64,000 bases of DNA. Source: Cheiracanthium punctorium (Eukaryota; Arthropoda; Arachnida; Araneae; Cheiracanthiidae). The notes beneath the pieces are model-generated. The model did no database searches. It was given only the letters and a program-made list of their open reading frames with translations, and had not been told where the DNA came from. This document shows positions 37,358-48,278 of this stretch, piece after piece. Location of the stretch: assembly GCA_038373885.1 (NCBI GenBank), contig JAWZYV010011906.1:124001-188000 (forward strand). The letters run 5' to 3'. A program made the translations under genes and the position numbers. Positions within the stretch are counted from its first letter, which is position 1, and each line of letters opens with the position of its first letter.

Positions 37358-38193
37358 AATACCACCCTATTGGTGGGCGAACGTTGCCCCCTCTGGAAGA
37401 ACGAACAATTGAACAACCAAGTCCAAGCCAGATGGTGCCATCATAATTTACCTATATAAGGATACTTTGTATGTATAATATTGAGTCATTCTTCAAACTC
37501 TTTTTTAGGTATACCAGTTTAGTCATTTTTTAATATTCTTACATAAAACTTTGCATTAAAAAAAGTCTATTACGATGTTTTTTTTTTCAAACCGAAGTGA
37601 ATCAAACAAGTAATTCTAGTTTTTATTCATTTATTGTCAACCCTGCTCGCAGTAGCGCAGCCAGAAATTTGTTTTAGGGGGGTCCAAATTACTCTGACTC
37701 GGGGGGAGATCAGACCCCCCCTAAAATGATCATGTTGCTGTTCACAGGGCCCCCGTAAATGACACCCATATAAGTTTTTGTAGGGGAGGGGGGGGGGGGA
37801 GACTGGTTGTCTCAGACAGGCACTCGTCAGCACTCATCCCTTCCCTGGAAGAAATGTTTCACGAATTTTACCTTTACAGAAAACATTTGAAATTTTACCC
37901 TCAGGCCCCCAGAAAGCACAGAATCAGTGGGAATACCTATATTCTCCCCCCCAGTGGCGTATTTTGCTCTTGAGAGGCCCGAGTCGCAATTTTGAGGCCC
38001 CCCCTCCTTAAAAAAAAAAAATCACTAAGTCTAACTCCTTTACATTATTACTAATTATTTTAAAATGTTTTAATTCCTTTTATATCTAGTTTATGTCTAC
38101 AAACCAGGGCCTGACTTTCACTATAACATTTTTGTGCCCAGGGCACATTTCAGATTTTGTGTCCTTTAGCTGGCTCAATTTTTTTGCCGCTGT

Positions 38194-39624
38194 CCCACAC
38201 AGCACAGCAAACTTGCATCAAACTTGCAGCAAGCTTGATTTATCAAGTCAATAAGCTTGAAAAATTCAAGCGTGTAAGCTTAATGCAAGCTTGAATCAAG
38301 TGTTACAGTTTACACTTGCCCAGCTTGCATTAAGCTTGAAAAATTTTCCTAAATACACGGGGAGCCGGTCGGCGAACTCGCCCCACACATTTTACTTTGC
38401 CACGCATTTTCCCCCTCTACGCTGAAATTTCAATTTAATTTGTTTCCATCGAGTGTTCGTGGCTGGAATAGAACCCGGGACCTTTGGGTTAGCAGTCGAG
38501 CACGCTATCCGTTCAGCCACTAAGCCTTGTGCAGCTGTGACTAAAGTTTGAAGTGACTTAACACGCTGTTTTCTCGCCAGATTGATAAGTGGGCGATGTG
38601 TTATTTGTTTCTTTTATTTTTCCATGGGATGCATCAAAATTAAAATAATGTTATGTGTGATTTAGGGACTCTACTAATAGGGAAATAAACATAATATAAA
38701 CTTAAGAGCAGCACACGTTTTACAACTTTCAGTACCGCAACACTCATGAGCAATACTGCTGGCCAAAATCCAGACAAACGACTGATTTTGAAATCAATTT
38801 CGTAGTATAATTGTATTTTATTTTGAAGAATTTTCATATTTGGAAATATAGAATGGGTTTACTTCTTAACACAAATTTTGTGTTAAGTAATCTGAAATCA
38901 AAGAAACAGATAGTTAAACGTTACTTCGAAATGCTATATCACAGTTGCTAACATGTATGGAATACAAACACTTTAGTCATTTTTGTAAATATTTCTTAAA
39001 ATAACAAATAATTGAAAAATTTTGCTATTTTTTAACGCTAAAAATTCTCTTTACAAATGTGGTAAGATATTTTCCTACATATTGGTATGCTATATCGATA
39101 TAGAGCATTTCGAAGAATTACAAATAAGTTTAAATTACTTTATACAGATGTAAATTTGAATTATTTTCATTGTTCATACTTTATAATTAAAAAAGTTATT
39201 TAACTTCTGAATTTTTTTTTAATCCTTTGAAATTGTATTTTAAAACTACAAAAGTGTAAGATGTAAGATTTTGGGGCCCTAAAATCTGTAGGCCCTGGGC
39301 AGTTGCCCCGTTTGCCCTGCCGGTAATATGGCACTGGTAATAAAATAAAACACATCTTTTACGAACTTTCAGAAAATTTGAGGACGCTAGACAATTAATG
39401 TCCATTCTCTTTCACAGATGGCGCCATCACTGCGCACTTTGAAAGCTAAAATCAAGCTAGTATCACTTGTCAAGCTTAAATCAAGCTGTATTTAAGCTTG
39501 ACAATTCAACTTGACTCCTGCAAGCTTGCTGCCAGCTTAAAATGAGTTGAACTGTCAAGCTTGTATTAATACGTCAAATTCAAGGAAATGTCAAGCTTGA
39601 TTTAAGCTTATGTGCTGTCTGGGG
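38194..39624. mobile_element. DNA transposon with AAGCTTGA-rich arms, superfamily unknown
   Basis: Ends are CCCACACAGCACAGC on the left and (minus) CCCCAGACAGCACATAAGC on the right. Each arm of about 150-185 bp is packed with AAGCTTGA or its complement TCAAGCTT, on the left at 38213-38340 and on the right at 39450-39610. Dense subterminal repeats are typical transposase-binding sites. The middle holds a tRNA-derived SINE (38358-38540, minus) and a piece ending GGTAATATGGCACTG near 39336 that looks like another hAT end. No transposase frame is visible. I could not settle the target-site duplication. Confidence 0.6.
38358..38540 (-). mobile_element. tRNA-derived SINE, third head type, minus strand
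   Basis: On the minus strand a tRNA-like head reads AGGCTTAGTGGCTGAACGGA (A box) and CCCGGGTTCTATTCCAGCC (B box). An unrelated body with AGGGGGAAAATGCGTGGC and GAGTTCGCCGACCGGCTCCC follows. The tRNA fold does not close fully, so it is not a functional tRNA. It sits inside the nested element at 38194-39624. Confidence 0.55.
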
Positions 39625-40262
39625 TATATCGTGTTAAACTCAATTTTTTGGCTTATATCTCCAAGTGCCCAGGGCACGTGCACCAAGTGTCCGTCCGATA
39701 GTCACGGCCTGCTACAAAAGGAGTATTAAAATTTTAAAATAATTTTTATGTTTATAGATTTGTTCATCTTAAACATTTTTATCTCAATAATTTTTGTACT
39801 ACGTTTCACTTTTCATGATTAACACTAAATAAACATCAGCATACCTCTAAGTATAACCCAGCAACTGCAGTTTTATATTGATTATTTTTCACTGTTACTT
39901 AATTACGTCGAATTACTTTTTGTGGACCACTGGCATATGTCTTGTTTCAGTCATGAAAATTTTGACTACTTAACAGGCACTTTTGAAGGTCAGAACAAGG
40001 GAAACTTGATCAGAAACATGACTTTAACATCACAAAGTTCAGAAGAATTCTTTACTTGGATAAAATGAACCAAAAATTTAACATTCCTTCAAGAACATAT
40101 ATTTATAAATATTTAAATATATTCATAAATTTCCCGTTTGGAACTGCAAAACTAAGCAGTTTAATAGTAAAAGTAAACTTTCTGTTTAGTCTAATTTCTG
40201 TGTTTATTCAAAAACTGTCAATAAGTTTAGGACTATTAATAATGAGTAATTAGGCATGAATA

Positions 40263-40293
<31 letters not shown>

Positions 40294-40897
40294 TTATTCC
40301 TATATCTATATATATAAAAGAGAAGAGTTTGTTTGTTTGTTTGTTTGTTTGTTCGCTATACACGTCCAGCATTTCGACGGATCTGGACCAAATTTGGCAC
40401 GCTGACTAAATAGGACAAGAGAAAGCTAATGCCGTAAAAATGAAATTAATCGGATTAATAGTTTTTGAGTTATTTTATGTTTTGTAAGGATTTTGGCCCT
40501 TTTTCTCGCATTTTACGTTATCACGAGCTAAATTTCTGTCCGAATACTATTTTTTTTATATCATCGGAAACTACAGAGTTTTCTTTTTCAAATACAATTT
40601 GTTACAAAATCGTAGTTACATTTGCCGATTTTTGGGGATTTTTTTAAGGAGATACTGTTTCGAAGAAAATGTACTGCTTATAAAAATATGCTATTTTTAA
40701 ACTGTCGCATCGAAAAACGTAATGGGCAAAAATTTTCCATCTTTTTACCGCTGATTAAACATGTATTTCTCCCTCTTTTAAACTTTGAACCGTGCGGAAA
40801 TGTTTGTTAGATTTTTTTATATGATTTTTTTTCTGAAAAGTCACATATTAAAATGTTCTCCAGAATGCAAGTAACGGAGCGAAGGTACCTAACTTTC

Positions 40898-41121
40898 TTA
40901 TATCACTGGAAATGGTAGGCGGGCGAAGTGTGAAGGTCCCGAGTTCGGGTCCCATCGCGCGTCCGTCGATCTAACCGTTCGGAGTTTTCCGTGGTTTTCT
41001 CCGAAACTTAGCGTAAATACGGGTTAGGACCCCTTAGAAAGACCCCCACGGAGGGCACCCCACCCTTCGACCTAGAGACCACTCGGAGCTAATCGGTCGT
41101 AATCCCACACACACACACACA
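40898..41121 (+). mobile_element. SINE copy with perfect 13-bp TSD and (AC)n tail
   Basis: Flanked by GTACCTAACTTTC at 40885-40897 and 41122-41134, 13 of 13 identical. It starts inside the tRNA-like head, so it is 5' truncated, keeps the B box (GAGTTCGGGTCCC) and the CTAACCGTTCGGAG core, and ends in (AC)n. It lies inside the Helitron at 40305-42557, so it inserted after that element. Its 3' domain (GTGGTTTTCTCCGAAACTTA through GGTCGTAATCCC) matches the copy at 44468-44712 rather than the copy at 60706, so at least two tails circulate with this core. Confidence 0.85.
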
Positions 41122-41389
41122 GTACCTAACTTTCCCCACTCGGTTGTTCATTTTCAAGGTCGTTCTTCTGACGTCAGGCGAGCAAAGGAGAGACAGGGGG
41201 GTGGGGAAGGGGAGTGGAGTGAAGAGAGGAGAGCGCTGAATTGGGAAATACGAATTTTTACATCCCCCCCCCCGAGATAAATCATTTAATTTTTTTAAAA
41301 TAAAACTAAAGAGGTACATATTCCCCCCAGGAGTCTTGAAATTCCAACCATCTGCAATTTCTTTTTACCAATGAGTGTGTGTATAGCGT

Positions 41390-41543
41390 GTACAGACATT
41401 CAATAAAGTATTCGACTATGAGCCAAATTTCCTATTTCAGTTTTGTTAATGATTAATCACTTTTCATGAAGAATCATGTTTTAAATATGAAATTTACGTA
41501 CGAAATTTTTCTTGCACTGGAATACTTTTTTTAGAGGGTGTAC
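41390..41543. mobile_element. Tc1/mariner MITE, family A
   Basis: Left end GTACAGACATTCAATAAAGT and right end (minus) GTACACCCTCTAAAAAAAGT are inverted repeats that continue to a shared GTATTC and AATTT block. The TA inside GTAC would be the target duplication. It is homologous to 16407-16560 and 24773-24997, and to the lone end at 26287-26331. No coding remains. Confidence 0.65.
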
Positions 41544-41829
41544 AAAGTTTCATGAAAAATTATCACAAAATTAGCCACTTGATTTGTCCCCAAAATACTC
41601 TTATAGAAATATGGTCGCCTTAGTGGAGTTCGAGAGAGACAGATGGGACGGCCACCGCGCTAATCTAATCGACCAACCCTCCCCTTCGCGTCGCCACTAC
41701 GCGAAATTCAGGCAGACTGGTTGTTATATTGATGACTGGAAACTGTTTTTTTTTTTTTTTTTTTTTTACGTTGGTGCGTATGCATTAGTGATAAAAGACT
41801 ACATATTAGAACTCAGATAGGTAGAATGG

Positions 41830-42500
41830 AAGAAGCCTAGCCACGTCAAATTCTCGGTAACTCGGACCGTTGGCAAGCCCTGTGTTCATTTTCTTTTCTC
41901 TTTGCAGCGGGAAATCCCATGTCTTTTTTTATCACTGCAGCGGGAGGATTCTCATTCCAGCCTACCCACGTCCAATTACCGGTAACCTCTGTACGCCAAC
42001 AGATGCCATGTTCATTTCTTTTTCGTTGCAGTGGGAAGTGCCATGTCTCTTTTTTTATCACTGCAGCGGGAGGATTCACATTCTTTCCTTTTACAATTTT
42101 ATACTGACGATTGGGCTCTATTTTTTTATGAGTTGCGTAGGTATTAGCAATAAATGACTGTTAGAACACAGACAGGTAGAAGAGGAGAAATCTAGCCACG
42201 TCCAGTTCCCGGTAGCCTCTACGCCATCGGGTGCTTTGTTCTTTTTTTTTCTATTTTGCAGCGGGACGACCCATGTCCTTTTTTTTAATCATTGCAGCGG
42301 GAAGTCCCATGTCCTTTTTTTTATCATTGCAGCGGGAGGATTCACATTCCAGCCTAGCCAAGTCCAATTCCTGGCAACCTCTGTATTCTATTAGGTGCCG
42401 TGTTCATTTTTTTTTCTTTTTGGTTGCAGCGGGAAATCCCGTGTCCTTTTTTTATCTTTCCAGCGGGAGGATTCACATTCCTTCCCTTAACAATCTATAT
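41830..42500 (+). repeat. Irregular minisatellite inside the Helitron
   Basis: Nine copies of a GCAGCGGGA-type core (for example near 41904, 41936, 42060, 42293, 42329, 42424) alternate with T-rich tracts and an AGCC-TAGCC-ACGTCC segment near 41837, 41960, 42191 and 42353. Spacing varies from about 120 to 230 bp. Short open frames here encode only repeated peptides and are not genes. Confidence 0.75.
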
Positions 42501-42617
42501 TTAAGGTAAATTGCATTTCTCATTCATTGCACAGGCAACGCCGGGCCATGCTGCTAGTTTTAAATAGAATGAAAGAAACTACAACAGAAATTAAAAAACA
42601 ATACTTTAAGTATTTAA

Positions 42618-43864
42618 GGGGACAGCCTACTTTTAAGAATGGGAAAATGTAGAAATTTTAGTTCAACATTCATAATACAAAAAAAAAAAATAATGAATGC
42701 ATGCAGAAACACATTTTTTTTTCAGTTAACTACTATGACATTACTCTATTGATTAAAAATATTATTATAGTTTATTATAAAGGTGATAATTTAAAAAATA
42801 TTATTTTACCACACAATATTGTAAAAACAATTCAAGGGTACTTTCCCACTGCGCGCAAGATATCTCAATTAGAATTCCTTTGATCCTCATAATTTTTTTC
42901 TAAATTAAACAAAACATTATAATTAACAATCTAAACTAAAATGGTTTAATTATTTTCATAATTTAAATTCAAAAAAATATTTAATCTAAAAGTTTAAATT
43001 ATCATAAAAATTCTGATAGTTTTACAATTATAACTTTTTTTCTATGAAACACAACCATTTCATTTTAGTTTATTTTGTTCATTATATTAAAATAAATGCC
43101 TGAGAAAAATTTCAAGTTGATATCTTAAATAGTTTTTAAAATATCATGCGCGCAAACTTGAAAAACAGTGTTTTGAGAAAACGCCAATTAAAGTTCAAAT
43201 AATAGTTTTGGAACATAAATTTAATTTTTAAAAATTAAAAACATTTTCTATTGAAACATTTACTATTTAAAAATAATTTTACTGAGTATTTAAAATGATT
43301 AACCCAAAATATGTTTTAATATGGCTTAAGAAACATCAATCTAAAGAAAAGCTCGACAATTGTAAATATGAAAAAATATGTACATACCTTAACAAAAGAT
43401 ACATTTTTAGGATATAAAGGCACGAATATTGGTAAAGTACATTATTTGAAGTTATTTTAATAATTATATCCATGTATATATTTTTTTACTATGCAACATA
43501 AAAATTTGATTTTTTTTCACTTTATGAACTTTTCGATTTAAAATTTTCCGCTTTCATGCACATTGCCTTCGTTTTCTTTTATTGCCTCAAACTGAGAACT
43601 GTTGAGCATTTTTCTGGCTCTTCGAGTTTCTAAATTAAATTCTGTACATTTCTTTTCTGCCTCTTTTGTGCTTTTAGTGTCAACATTAGTTGCAGCTTCT
43701 ACGCATGCTGCCCAACTTGCGTTTACATTTTCCTTTTTATCTCAATAAATAATTGTCATACAGAAAAATGGTTGGTATCAATCTTTTTAGAATAAAGTAA
43801 ACTATTTAATGAGATAAAAATCTCAAAATCAATTTTTGGGGCATTTTAAAAGTAGGCTGTCCCC
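42618..43864. mobile_element. TTAA-flanked DNA transposon (Kolobok-like or piggyBac-like)
   Basis: The inverted ends GGGGACAGCCTACTTTTAA (left) and the same sequence on the minus strand (right, 43846-43864) are identical over 19 bp. TTAA flanks both sides at 42614-42617 and 43865-43868. TTAA duplications occur in piggyBac and Kolobok. Ends starting with purine-purine-G suit Kolobok better, whereas piggyBac ends usually start CCC. It is 1,247 bp and very AT-rich, with one coding-like remnant (43538-43741, minus). The near-identity of the ends suggests recent activity. Confidence 0.75.
43538..43741 (-). pseudogene. Coding-like remnant inside the TTAA element
   Basis: A 67-codon open stretch without a Met start, beginning DKKENVNASWAACVEAAT and ending EGNVHESGKF before a TAA. 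It is rich in Lys, Glu and Ala, unlike the AT-biased chance frames around it, and contains one Trp and two Cys. It may be an exon or a leftover of the element's protein. A TGA immediately precedes it. I do not recognise a family. Confidence 0.3.
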
Positions 43865-44467
43865 TTAAAGTACAAAAAATATTATTGACTTAAAAATAAA
43901 TTCCACTTTATAATGGGTAAATGGGTATGCTCTAAGCTTCGGTCCTAGGTTTATTATTAATGTTTAGCATTTTCATCTGCGACTGTAAAATACATGCCGT
44001 ATTTATAATATAGTTATCATAAATATTTTTTAGTTGAAAACAAAACATTAAATTAATCATCATTTGTTTTTTTAAGTTTTTAATTAACTGTGTATGACAT
44101 TCCAGTTCAAAATTTGTCTATGAATTTTAACCCACTATCATCCGATCGAGCTGAAACTTTCCAGGCATGTGAAATTTCGGTGACGCTAAGTATTGCTTTC
44201 TTTAATTTTTCAATACTTTTTACCGAATACAGAGTGTCCTTTCCTAAATCATTTAAATGAAGAACGGCTGAAAAATATAAAATATTTAATTTTTGACAAA
44301 TTTTTCAATCTCAAGCTGTAGAATAAAGCGGTTCAGGCTTTTCTCTTTTAAAATGAGAAATATTCTTATCAGACTGTATACTTTTAGATTTGGGGGGGGC
44401 GGCAATCTATAAAGCAGGTGTATTTGAATGTCCTACTGCAATACCAGTTACTGAGCCACAATCTGAT

Positions 44468-44712
44468 TCAGTGCGGCCGAACCAGTGGCTGAGCGCATAG
44501 CACTCTGAACTGGGAGACGGAATGTGCCTGGTTCAAAACCAGGTCGCATCCGCCAACCTAACCGTTAGGAATTTTCCGTGGTTACCTCCAAAACTTAGCG
44601 TAAATAGGGGATAGAATCCCTTAGAAAGACCCCCAAGGAGAGCACCCACACCCATCGGCATAGATCCCACTTGTAGATAATTGGCCGTAATCCCCCAACC
44701 CAACACAACTAA
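44468..44712 (+). mobile_element. tRNA-derived SINE, second tail type
   Basis: The head carries an A-box-like CAGTGGCTGAGCGCATAGCA and a B box GGTTCAAAACC. It is followed by CTAACCGTTAGGAATTTTCC and the same 3' domain as the copy at 40898-41121, ending near GGCCGTAATCCCCCAACCC. No clear duplication is visible. It lies inside the large hAT. Confidence 0.7.
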
Positions 44713-44791
44713 TTGATTCCGGATAGGAAAAAGGCATACGGACCCACTGCACCTGTATTTTTTTAGATAAAATATAGTGAGCAAATTAACA

Positions 44792-45193
44792 CAATGCAAA
44801 AAATCTAGGAATTTTTCTTGGAAATAATGGACAGTTGAGGGCCCTAAAATTCCAAGGAATGTTGCATGAAAATACCAGGAACTTTATTGAACAGCTCAGG
44901 AAAGATCCACTGAATTGCATATTGTTCAGTAAAGTTCTTGGAATTTAGGGCACCTCAGCTGCCTATAATTTTCAAGGAACACTACTGGAATTTTTTTTAA
45001 TTATTTTTTTTTACAATTCTAGTCATTTTTAAGTGAACTGCCTGTTTTTTCAGGTCGTGAGATCACTATTCGGTTAAGTGACGGGTTGAACGGAACAGTA
45101 AAGTTTTCAAAGGGAAATGTATACTTTCTGTATAGTATTTGTAAGTCTCTTATTCTTATTTCCAAGGAACGTTTCTGGATATTTTTACAGTGA
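44792..45193. mobile_element. Foldback MITE
   Basis: The left arm CAAAAAATCTAGGAATTTTT followed by CTTGGAAATAA is inverted at the right as TTATTTCCAAGGAACGTTTC, then TGGATATTTTTACAG. An inner inverted pair (TGAGGGCCCTAAAATTCCAA and TTGGAATTTAGGGCACCTCA) makes most of 44800-45000 self-complementary. No coding is visible. It lies inside the large hAT. Confidence 0.55.
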
Positions 45194-45849
45194 AATACGG
45201 AATTAAAGCATCAATTACTTATAAACTAAAAGTATTCGTATTAAAGTATTAGTTTAGATTATGGTCCAATGCTGTGAAGAGGAAAGGGAGTCACCAAAGA
45301 AAAGATTGTTCAAAAGCGATATCTCCCCTCTTTTAAAAACCTTTTTAATAAAGCATAGCTCTAATAAATACACACAAACTCCGCATATCGTGTACTCTAT
45401 AGAAAATATATCCAAAGAATAATACTGAAAAGAAAAATTAATAAATCCCGTTCAAATTTTAATTAAATAGAAATTGTAAAAATATTATTTATATACAATT
45501 ATCATACAAACATGAAAAATGTCAAATGAAGAAATTCATTATTGAAGAAATTAATTCACAAAATTATACATCAGCTCACATACATAGATTGTAGGTCTAT
45601 TCAGGGACGTAGAAGGTAGGGGAGGTGCGGGAACTGTGGCTGAAATATTTTAAAGGTGCTCAGTACACCCGTGAAAAATTATCCCATGTTTATGGTACAT
45701 TGTTTACCTCAAACCTGATTTCAAAAATGTAGTCTACTTTTCTAGGAAATTCACACAATATGCCGCAAAGAGACAAAAGCCAAGAGCCAAAAGAGCAGCT
45801 CTCCATATGTATTCGATACTTGGCGAAATATTTGTTTTTCGCATAGTTG

Positions 45850-45883
<34 letters not shown>

Positions 45884-46702
45884 ACTCAGCCTGGACACTC
45901 CGACTTGCCTAACTATAAAGTCATATTTTGAAAGATCTATTATACCGAACGTTTAAATTCATGTATAAAGCTCTTTTTTTTGGGGGGGGGGGGAGGAGAG
46001 ATAAAAGCGATTTAAAACGGGGACTGTTTTGAAGAGAACTCTTCCCCAGTTGTCTTTAAAAAGGAAGATAATAAACAAGTAGTCTTATGTTTTTCAAGTA
46101 GTGTATTCTAGCTATCGCATTAATAAAAGAATAACTGTTAATTTAAAAATTATTCTCCATGACAACAATTCAGGACATTATTTAAATAATGGCATGTCTT
46201 GTAAAAGTAATATTTTATCACATTCACGCAATTTTAATTTTCCTATTAAAATTCTTTAAAACTTTAAGGTTTAAAAATTTTTTACTAAGAAAAAACTGAA
46301 ATTAATTTTTAAAAAACTTTTACTTATTAATATCTGCTGCAGTTACAAAACATGCATTCACTATTTCAAGTTTTGTAAAAAAATAAATGCAATAGTTGAT
46401 TCTTCAATTGACAGGAAGAAAATTTTCAATAGGCTAATTATGAGCTTATTGATTCATCATGTATGATTTATTTAAAAAACAAAAAGAAAAGGAAATAAAA
46501 AAATTGTGTGAATCTCGTCTTGTGAGTCGATTGTGTAAAGTCTCAAAATCTCTTTATTTATTATATTACCTCGATCCTCCATTACCTAAGAAATTAATAA
46601 AATAAAAAAACAGCTCTTCATATATTTTAGCATAATATGTGTTTAAAAAGTAACAATATTTGACACAAACTGGTGTTCAAAGAAAGGTAATTTAATGTAT
46701 TT
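45194..46702. other. Interior of the large hAT, no readable transposase
   Basis: This should hold transposase exons if the element were complete, but every frame is interrupted. A lone hAT-like end (CAGGGACGTAGAAGG at 45602), the A29 run and a G14 run near 45982 are the only landmarks. Confidence 0.45.
45852..45880. repeat. Poly(A), 29 bp
   Basis: Homopolymer run inside the large hAT. The sequence before it contains a lone CAGGGACGTAG hAT-like end at 45602 but no recognisable retroposon. Confidence 0.9.
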
Positions 46703-46978
46703 GTTATCATTGACTACATTGTAATTGCCAGTAATAATAAGCTTATGATATAGTTTTAAATAATCTTTATAAGTTGGATCATTACATTTTGTATACATGC
46801 AAGTACGATTGTCTATGTTTAGAAAATTCTTGGCTAATTATAAATAAAAACACTTCAACCATCTGCTAGATTATACTTGAAAGATCTTTTTATATTAAGA
46901 TTTTTACTGATAATAAATTATGAACCACGTCTGTGTGATTCCACCTCCTCTGTTGTGTAAAGTTATTTTGAAATTTAA

Positions 46979-47220
46979 TCAAGTAAAGTTTACCTCTTTG
47001 TTAATGTAGAGCCCAATATCAAGAGGATGAGCTTGAGATTCATCACCCTCAAAGGTTTCTTTCGGTGCAACAGATTTTTCACCGGGTCCGGGCCCATCCA
47101 TACTATCAGCAGTCTTTGATGCTGCACGATCACCATCATCGGCTTTAATTTTCCTTCTCGAAGAAAGATAAAAACATTTCACTTTTGGTTTTCTTTCTTT
47201 TTAAACTGGGCGAATTCATG
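46979..47220 (-). pseudogene. hAT transposase, N-terminal exon, frameshifted
   Basis: This encodes the same N-terminal segment as 1471-1710: a start of the type MNS-SLKRKKT, an FLSFFEK block, an acidic KADDGDRAASK linker, then PLDIGLYINKE. Such short, basic, low-complexity leaders precede the TTF-type zinc finger in one hAT branch (ZMYM/DUF4371-like proteins). That is family knowledge applied by pattern, not a search result. Compared with the upstream copy, the run before KADDGD has changed and the frame breaks after FLSFFEKEN. The frame ends at a stop shortly after NKEVNFT. GAG|GTAAAC within that segment could be a splice donor, but no downstream exon was found. Confidence 0.6.
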
Positions 47221-47401
47221 ATCGTAAGAAACAAAGAACCCAAAACTTAAACTTCTGCTTAAAAATTAAAGGCATCCAACTTAAGTGAATTCACTGAACC
47301 ATTCGAAATTTCGTTATGCCACATCTAAGCTCCCAGCAGACCCTCTTTTTTATTGTTTGTTGTGTGTGGTGTATATTCACTATTTGAATACTGTGGCTTG
47401 T

Positions 47402-47587
47402 TTATCTCAAGAAAAGAAGAGTGGTGTGCTTGAAGACTACAATATAGGCAATATATTTTCCTCTTTCCTTCATGACAATTTTGTTATCAGCTAATTGTAG
47501 CATGAATAGATTCTTTCTGAGGATATTCCGTTCCTTTGCGCTACAAGGGTGCGAATTACTCCCCTTTACATTGTCCGATTCGTCCAT
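47402..47587 (-). CDS. 61-codon open frame in the hAT 5' region
   Basis: An open frame starting MDESDNVKGSNSH and ending TTLLFLR lies between the right terminus and the first transposase exon. It differs from its partner at 2211-2396 by one residue (Lys to Arg). The surrounding DNA is almost as well conserved, so this is weak evidence of coding. It may be a non-coding leader that happens to be open. I recognise no domain. Confidence 0.2.
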   Translation of the reverse strand: MDESDNVKGSNSHPCSAKERNILRKNLFMLQLADNKIVMKERGKYIAYIVVFKHTTLLFLR

Positions 47588-48278
47588 CCTAGCCCCACAA
47601 ATTCCCTATCACAGACACGACTGGAGATTTATTGCCTAAGGAGTTTCTATGACGGTGCTTGCTGGAAGCCTTTGATAATTTTATCTTGCGTCCTCCCTTT
47701 CAAGCCAACTACGGATACAAAGTTTAAAAAGATTTTTTTTTAAAGCAAAGACACTTTTTAGAGAATAAATTTGGAAAAGAAAGAAGATAAAGAGAAAAAA
47801 TGGGCCCCTTAAATTGGTGGCCCATGGGCCCCACTCGCCCTGTAGATAAACGGACCCTGCTCATAGCGGCCCCTTAGCTCATAGGGGGGTCCGGACCCCT
47901 GGACCCCCCCCCTTCGCAGCGCCACTGCCTGCTCGCAGGACTTTAGACATTTGCTTACATACATTCCTTAAATTTAGTCCGTAGCTTAAAAAAAAATTCT
48001 GTTCCAAAAAGATATTTTCTCCATCTCAATGTTGAGATAAATCAACTAATTCAGTCATTCGATCGATTATTACTCTGATTTTAATCAGTTTAAATTAATC
48101 GTGATTAAATCAACAGTAACAAAAAATTAGTTCCATTAATGATTAATCTGAGTAAGCGTGATTTTTATCAGATGATTAAATAAATAATAAATAGATTTTT
48201 TTTAAAGCGGGGAGATCAGTGGCAAGATAAAATTAGTTATTTAGTATCAACAAACTACCTGACAAACAAATTACCTTG

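Larger units (their letters stand above)
38105..39711. mobile_element. hAT-type element nested in the large hAT
   Basis: Left end CAGGGCCTGACTTTC, right end (minus) CAGGCCGTGACTATC. The flanks are CTACAAAC (38097-38104) and CTACAAAA (39712-39719), a 7 of 8 duplication. Just inside each end is the block GTGCCCAGGGCAC in inverted orientation. Most of its length is a further insertion (38194-39624), so the element itself is only about 180 bp, a MITE. Its family is inferred from the 8-bp duplication and CAG ends. Confidence 0.75.
40305..42557 (+). mobile_element. Non-autonomous Helitron
   Basis: The left end TCTATATATATAAAAGAG is preceded by A and the right end GCTGCTAG is followed by T, as expected for Helitrons (5' TC, 3' CTRR, insertion between A and T, no duplication). 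Just inside the left end are six GTTT units and the phrase GACGGATCTGGACCAAATTT, a style common in arthropod Helitrons. Just inside the right end is GGCAACGCCGGGC, shared with the end at 1143. The 3' half carries an irregular minisatellite (41830-42500). A SINE (40898-41121) and a Tc1 MITE (41390-41543) inserted later. No Rep/helicase frame was seen, so it would depend on another element. Confidence 0.75.
37650..47927 (-). mobile_element. Large hAT transposon, filled by nested insertions
   Basis: The left terminus CAGTAGCGCAGCCAG and right terminus (minus strand) CAGTGGCGCTGCGAAG are hAT-like inverted ends. Each is flanked by the same 8 bp, CCTGCTCG, at 37642-37649 and 47928-47935. A perfect 8-bp duplication is the hAT hallmark. 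The interior holds a second hAT (38105-39711), a Helitron (40305-42557), a TTAA-flanked element (42618-43864), a SINE (44468-44712) and a MITE (44792-45193). Subtracting these leaves about 4.5 kb, near a normal autonomous hAT. A first transposase exon survives near the right end on the minus strand, but no long transposase frame remains. The last 1.2 kb match 1195-2737 closely. Confidence 0.8.

Noticed and set aside
37952..38010. Additional hAT element starting CAGTGGCGTATTTTG
   Set aside because: Only one end is visible; no inverted partner or duplication could be matched.
38460..38540. Possible minus-strand tRNA gene
   Set aside because: A and B boxes are present but the acceptor stem does not pair; better explained as a SINE head.
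41830..42500. Possible CRISPR-like array
   Set aside because: Spacing is irregular, units are diverged, the context is a eukaryotic Helitron and there are no cas genes.
41846..42509. Frames of 77-95 codons with repeated SHVFFYHCSGRI-like peptides
   Set aside because: They are the Helitron minisatellite read in different frames on both strands.
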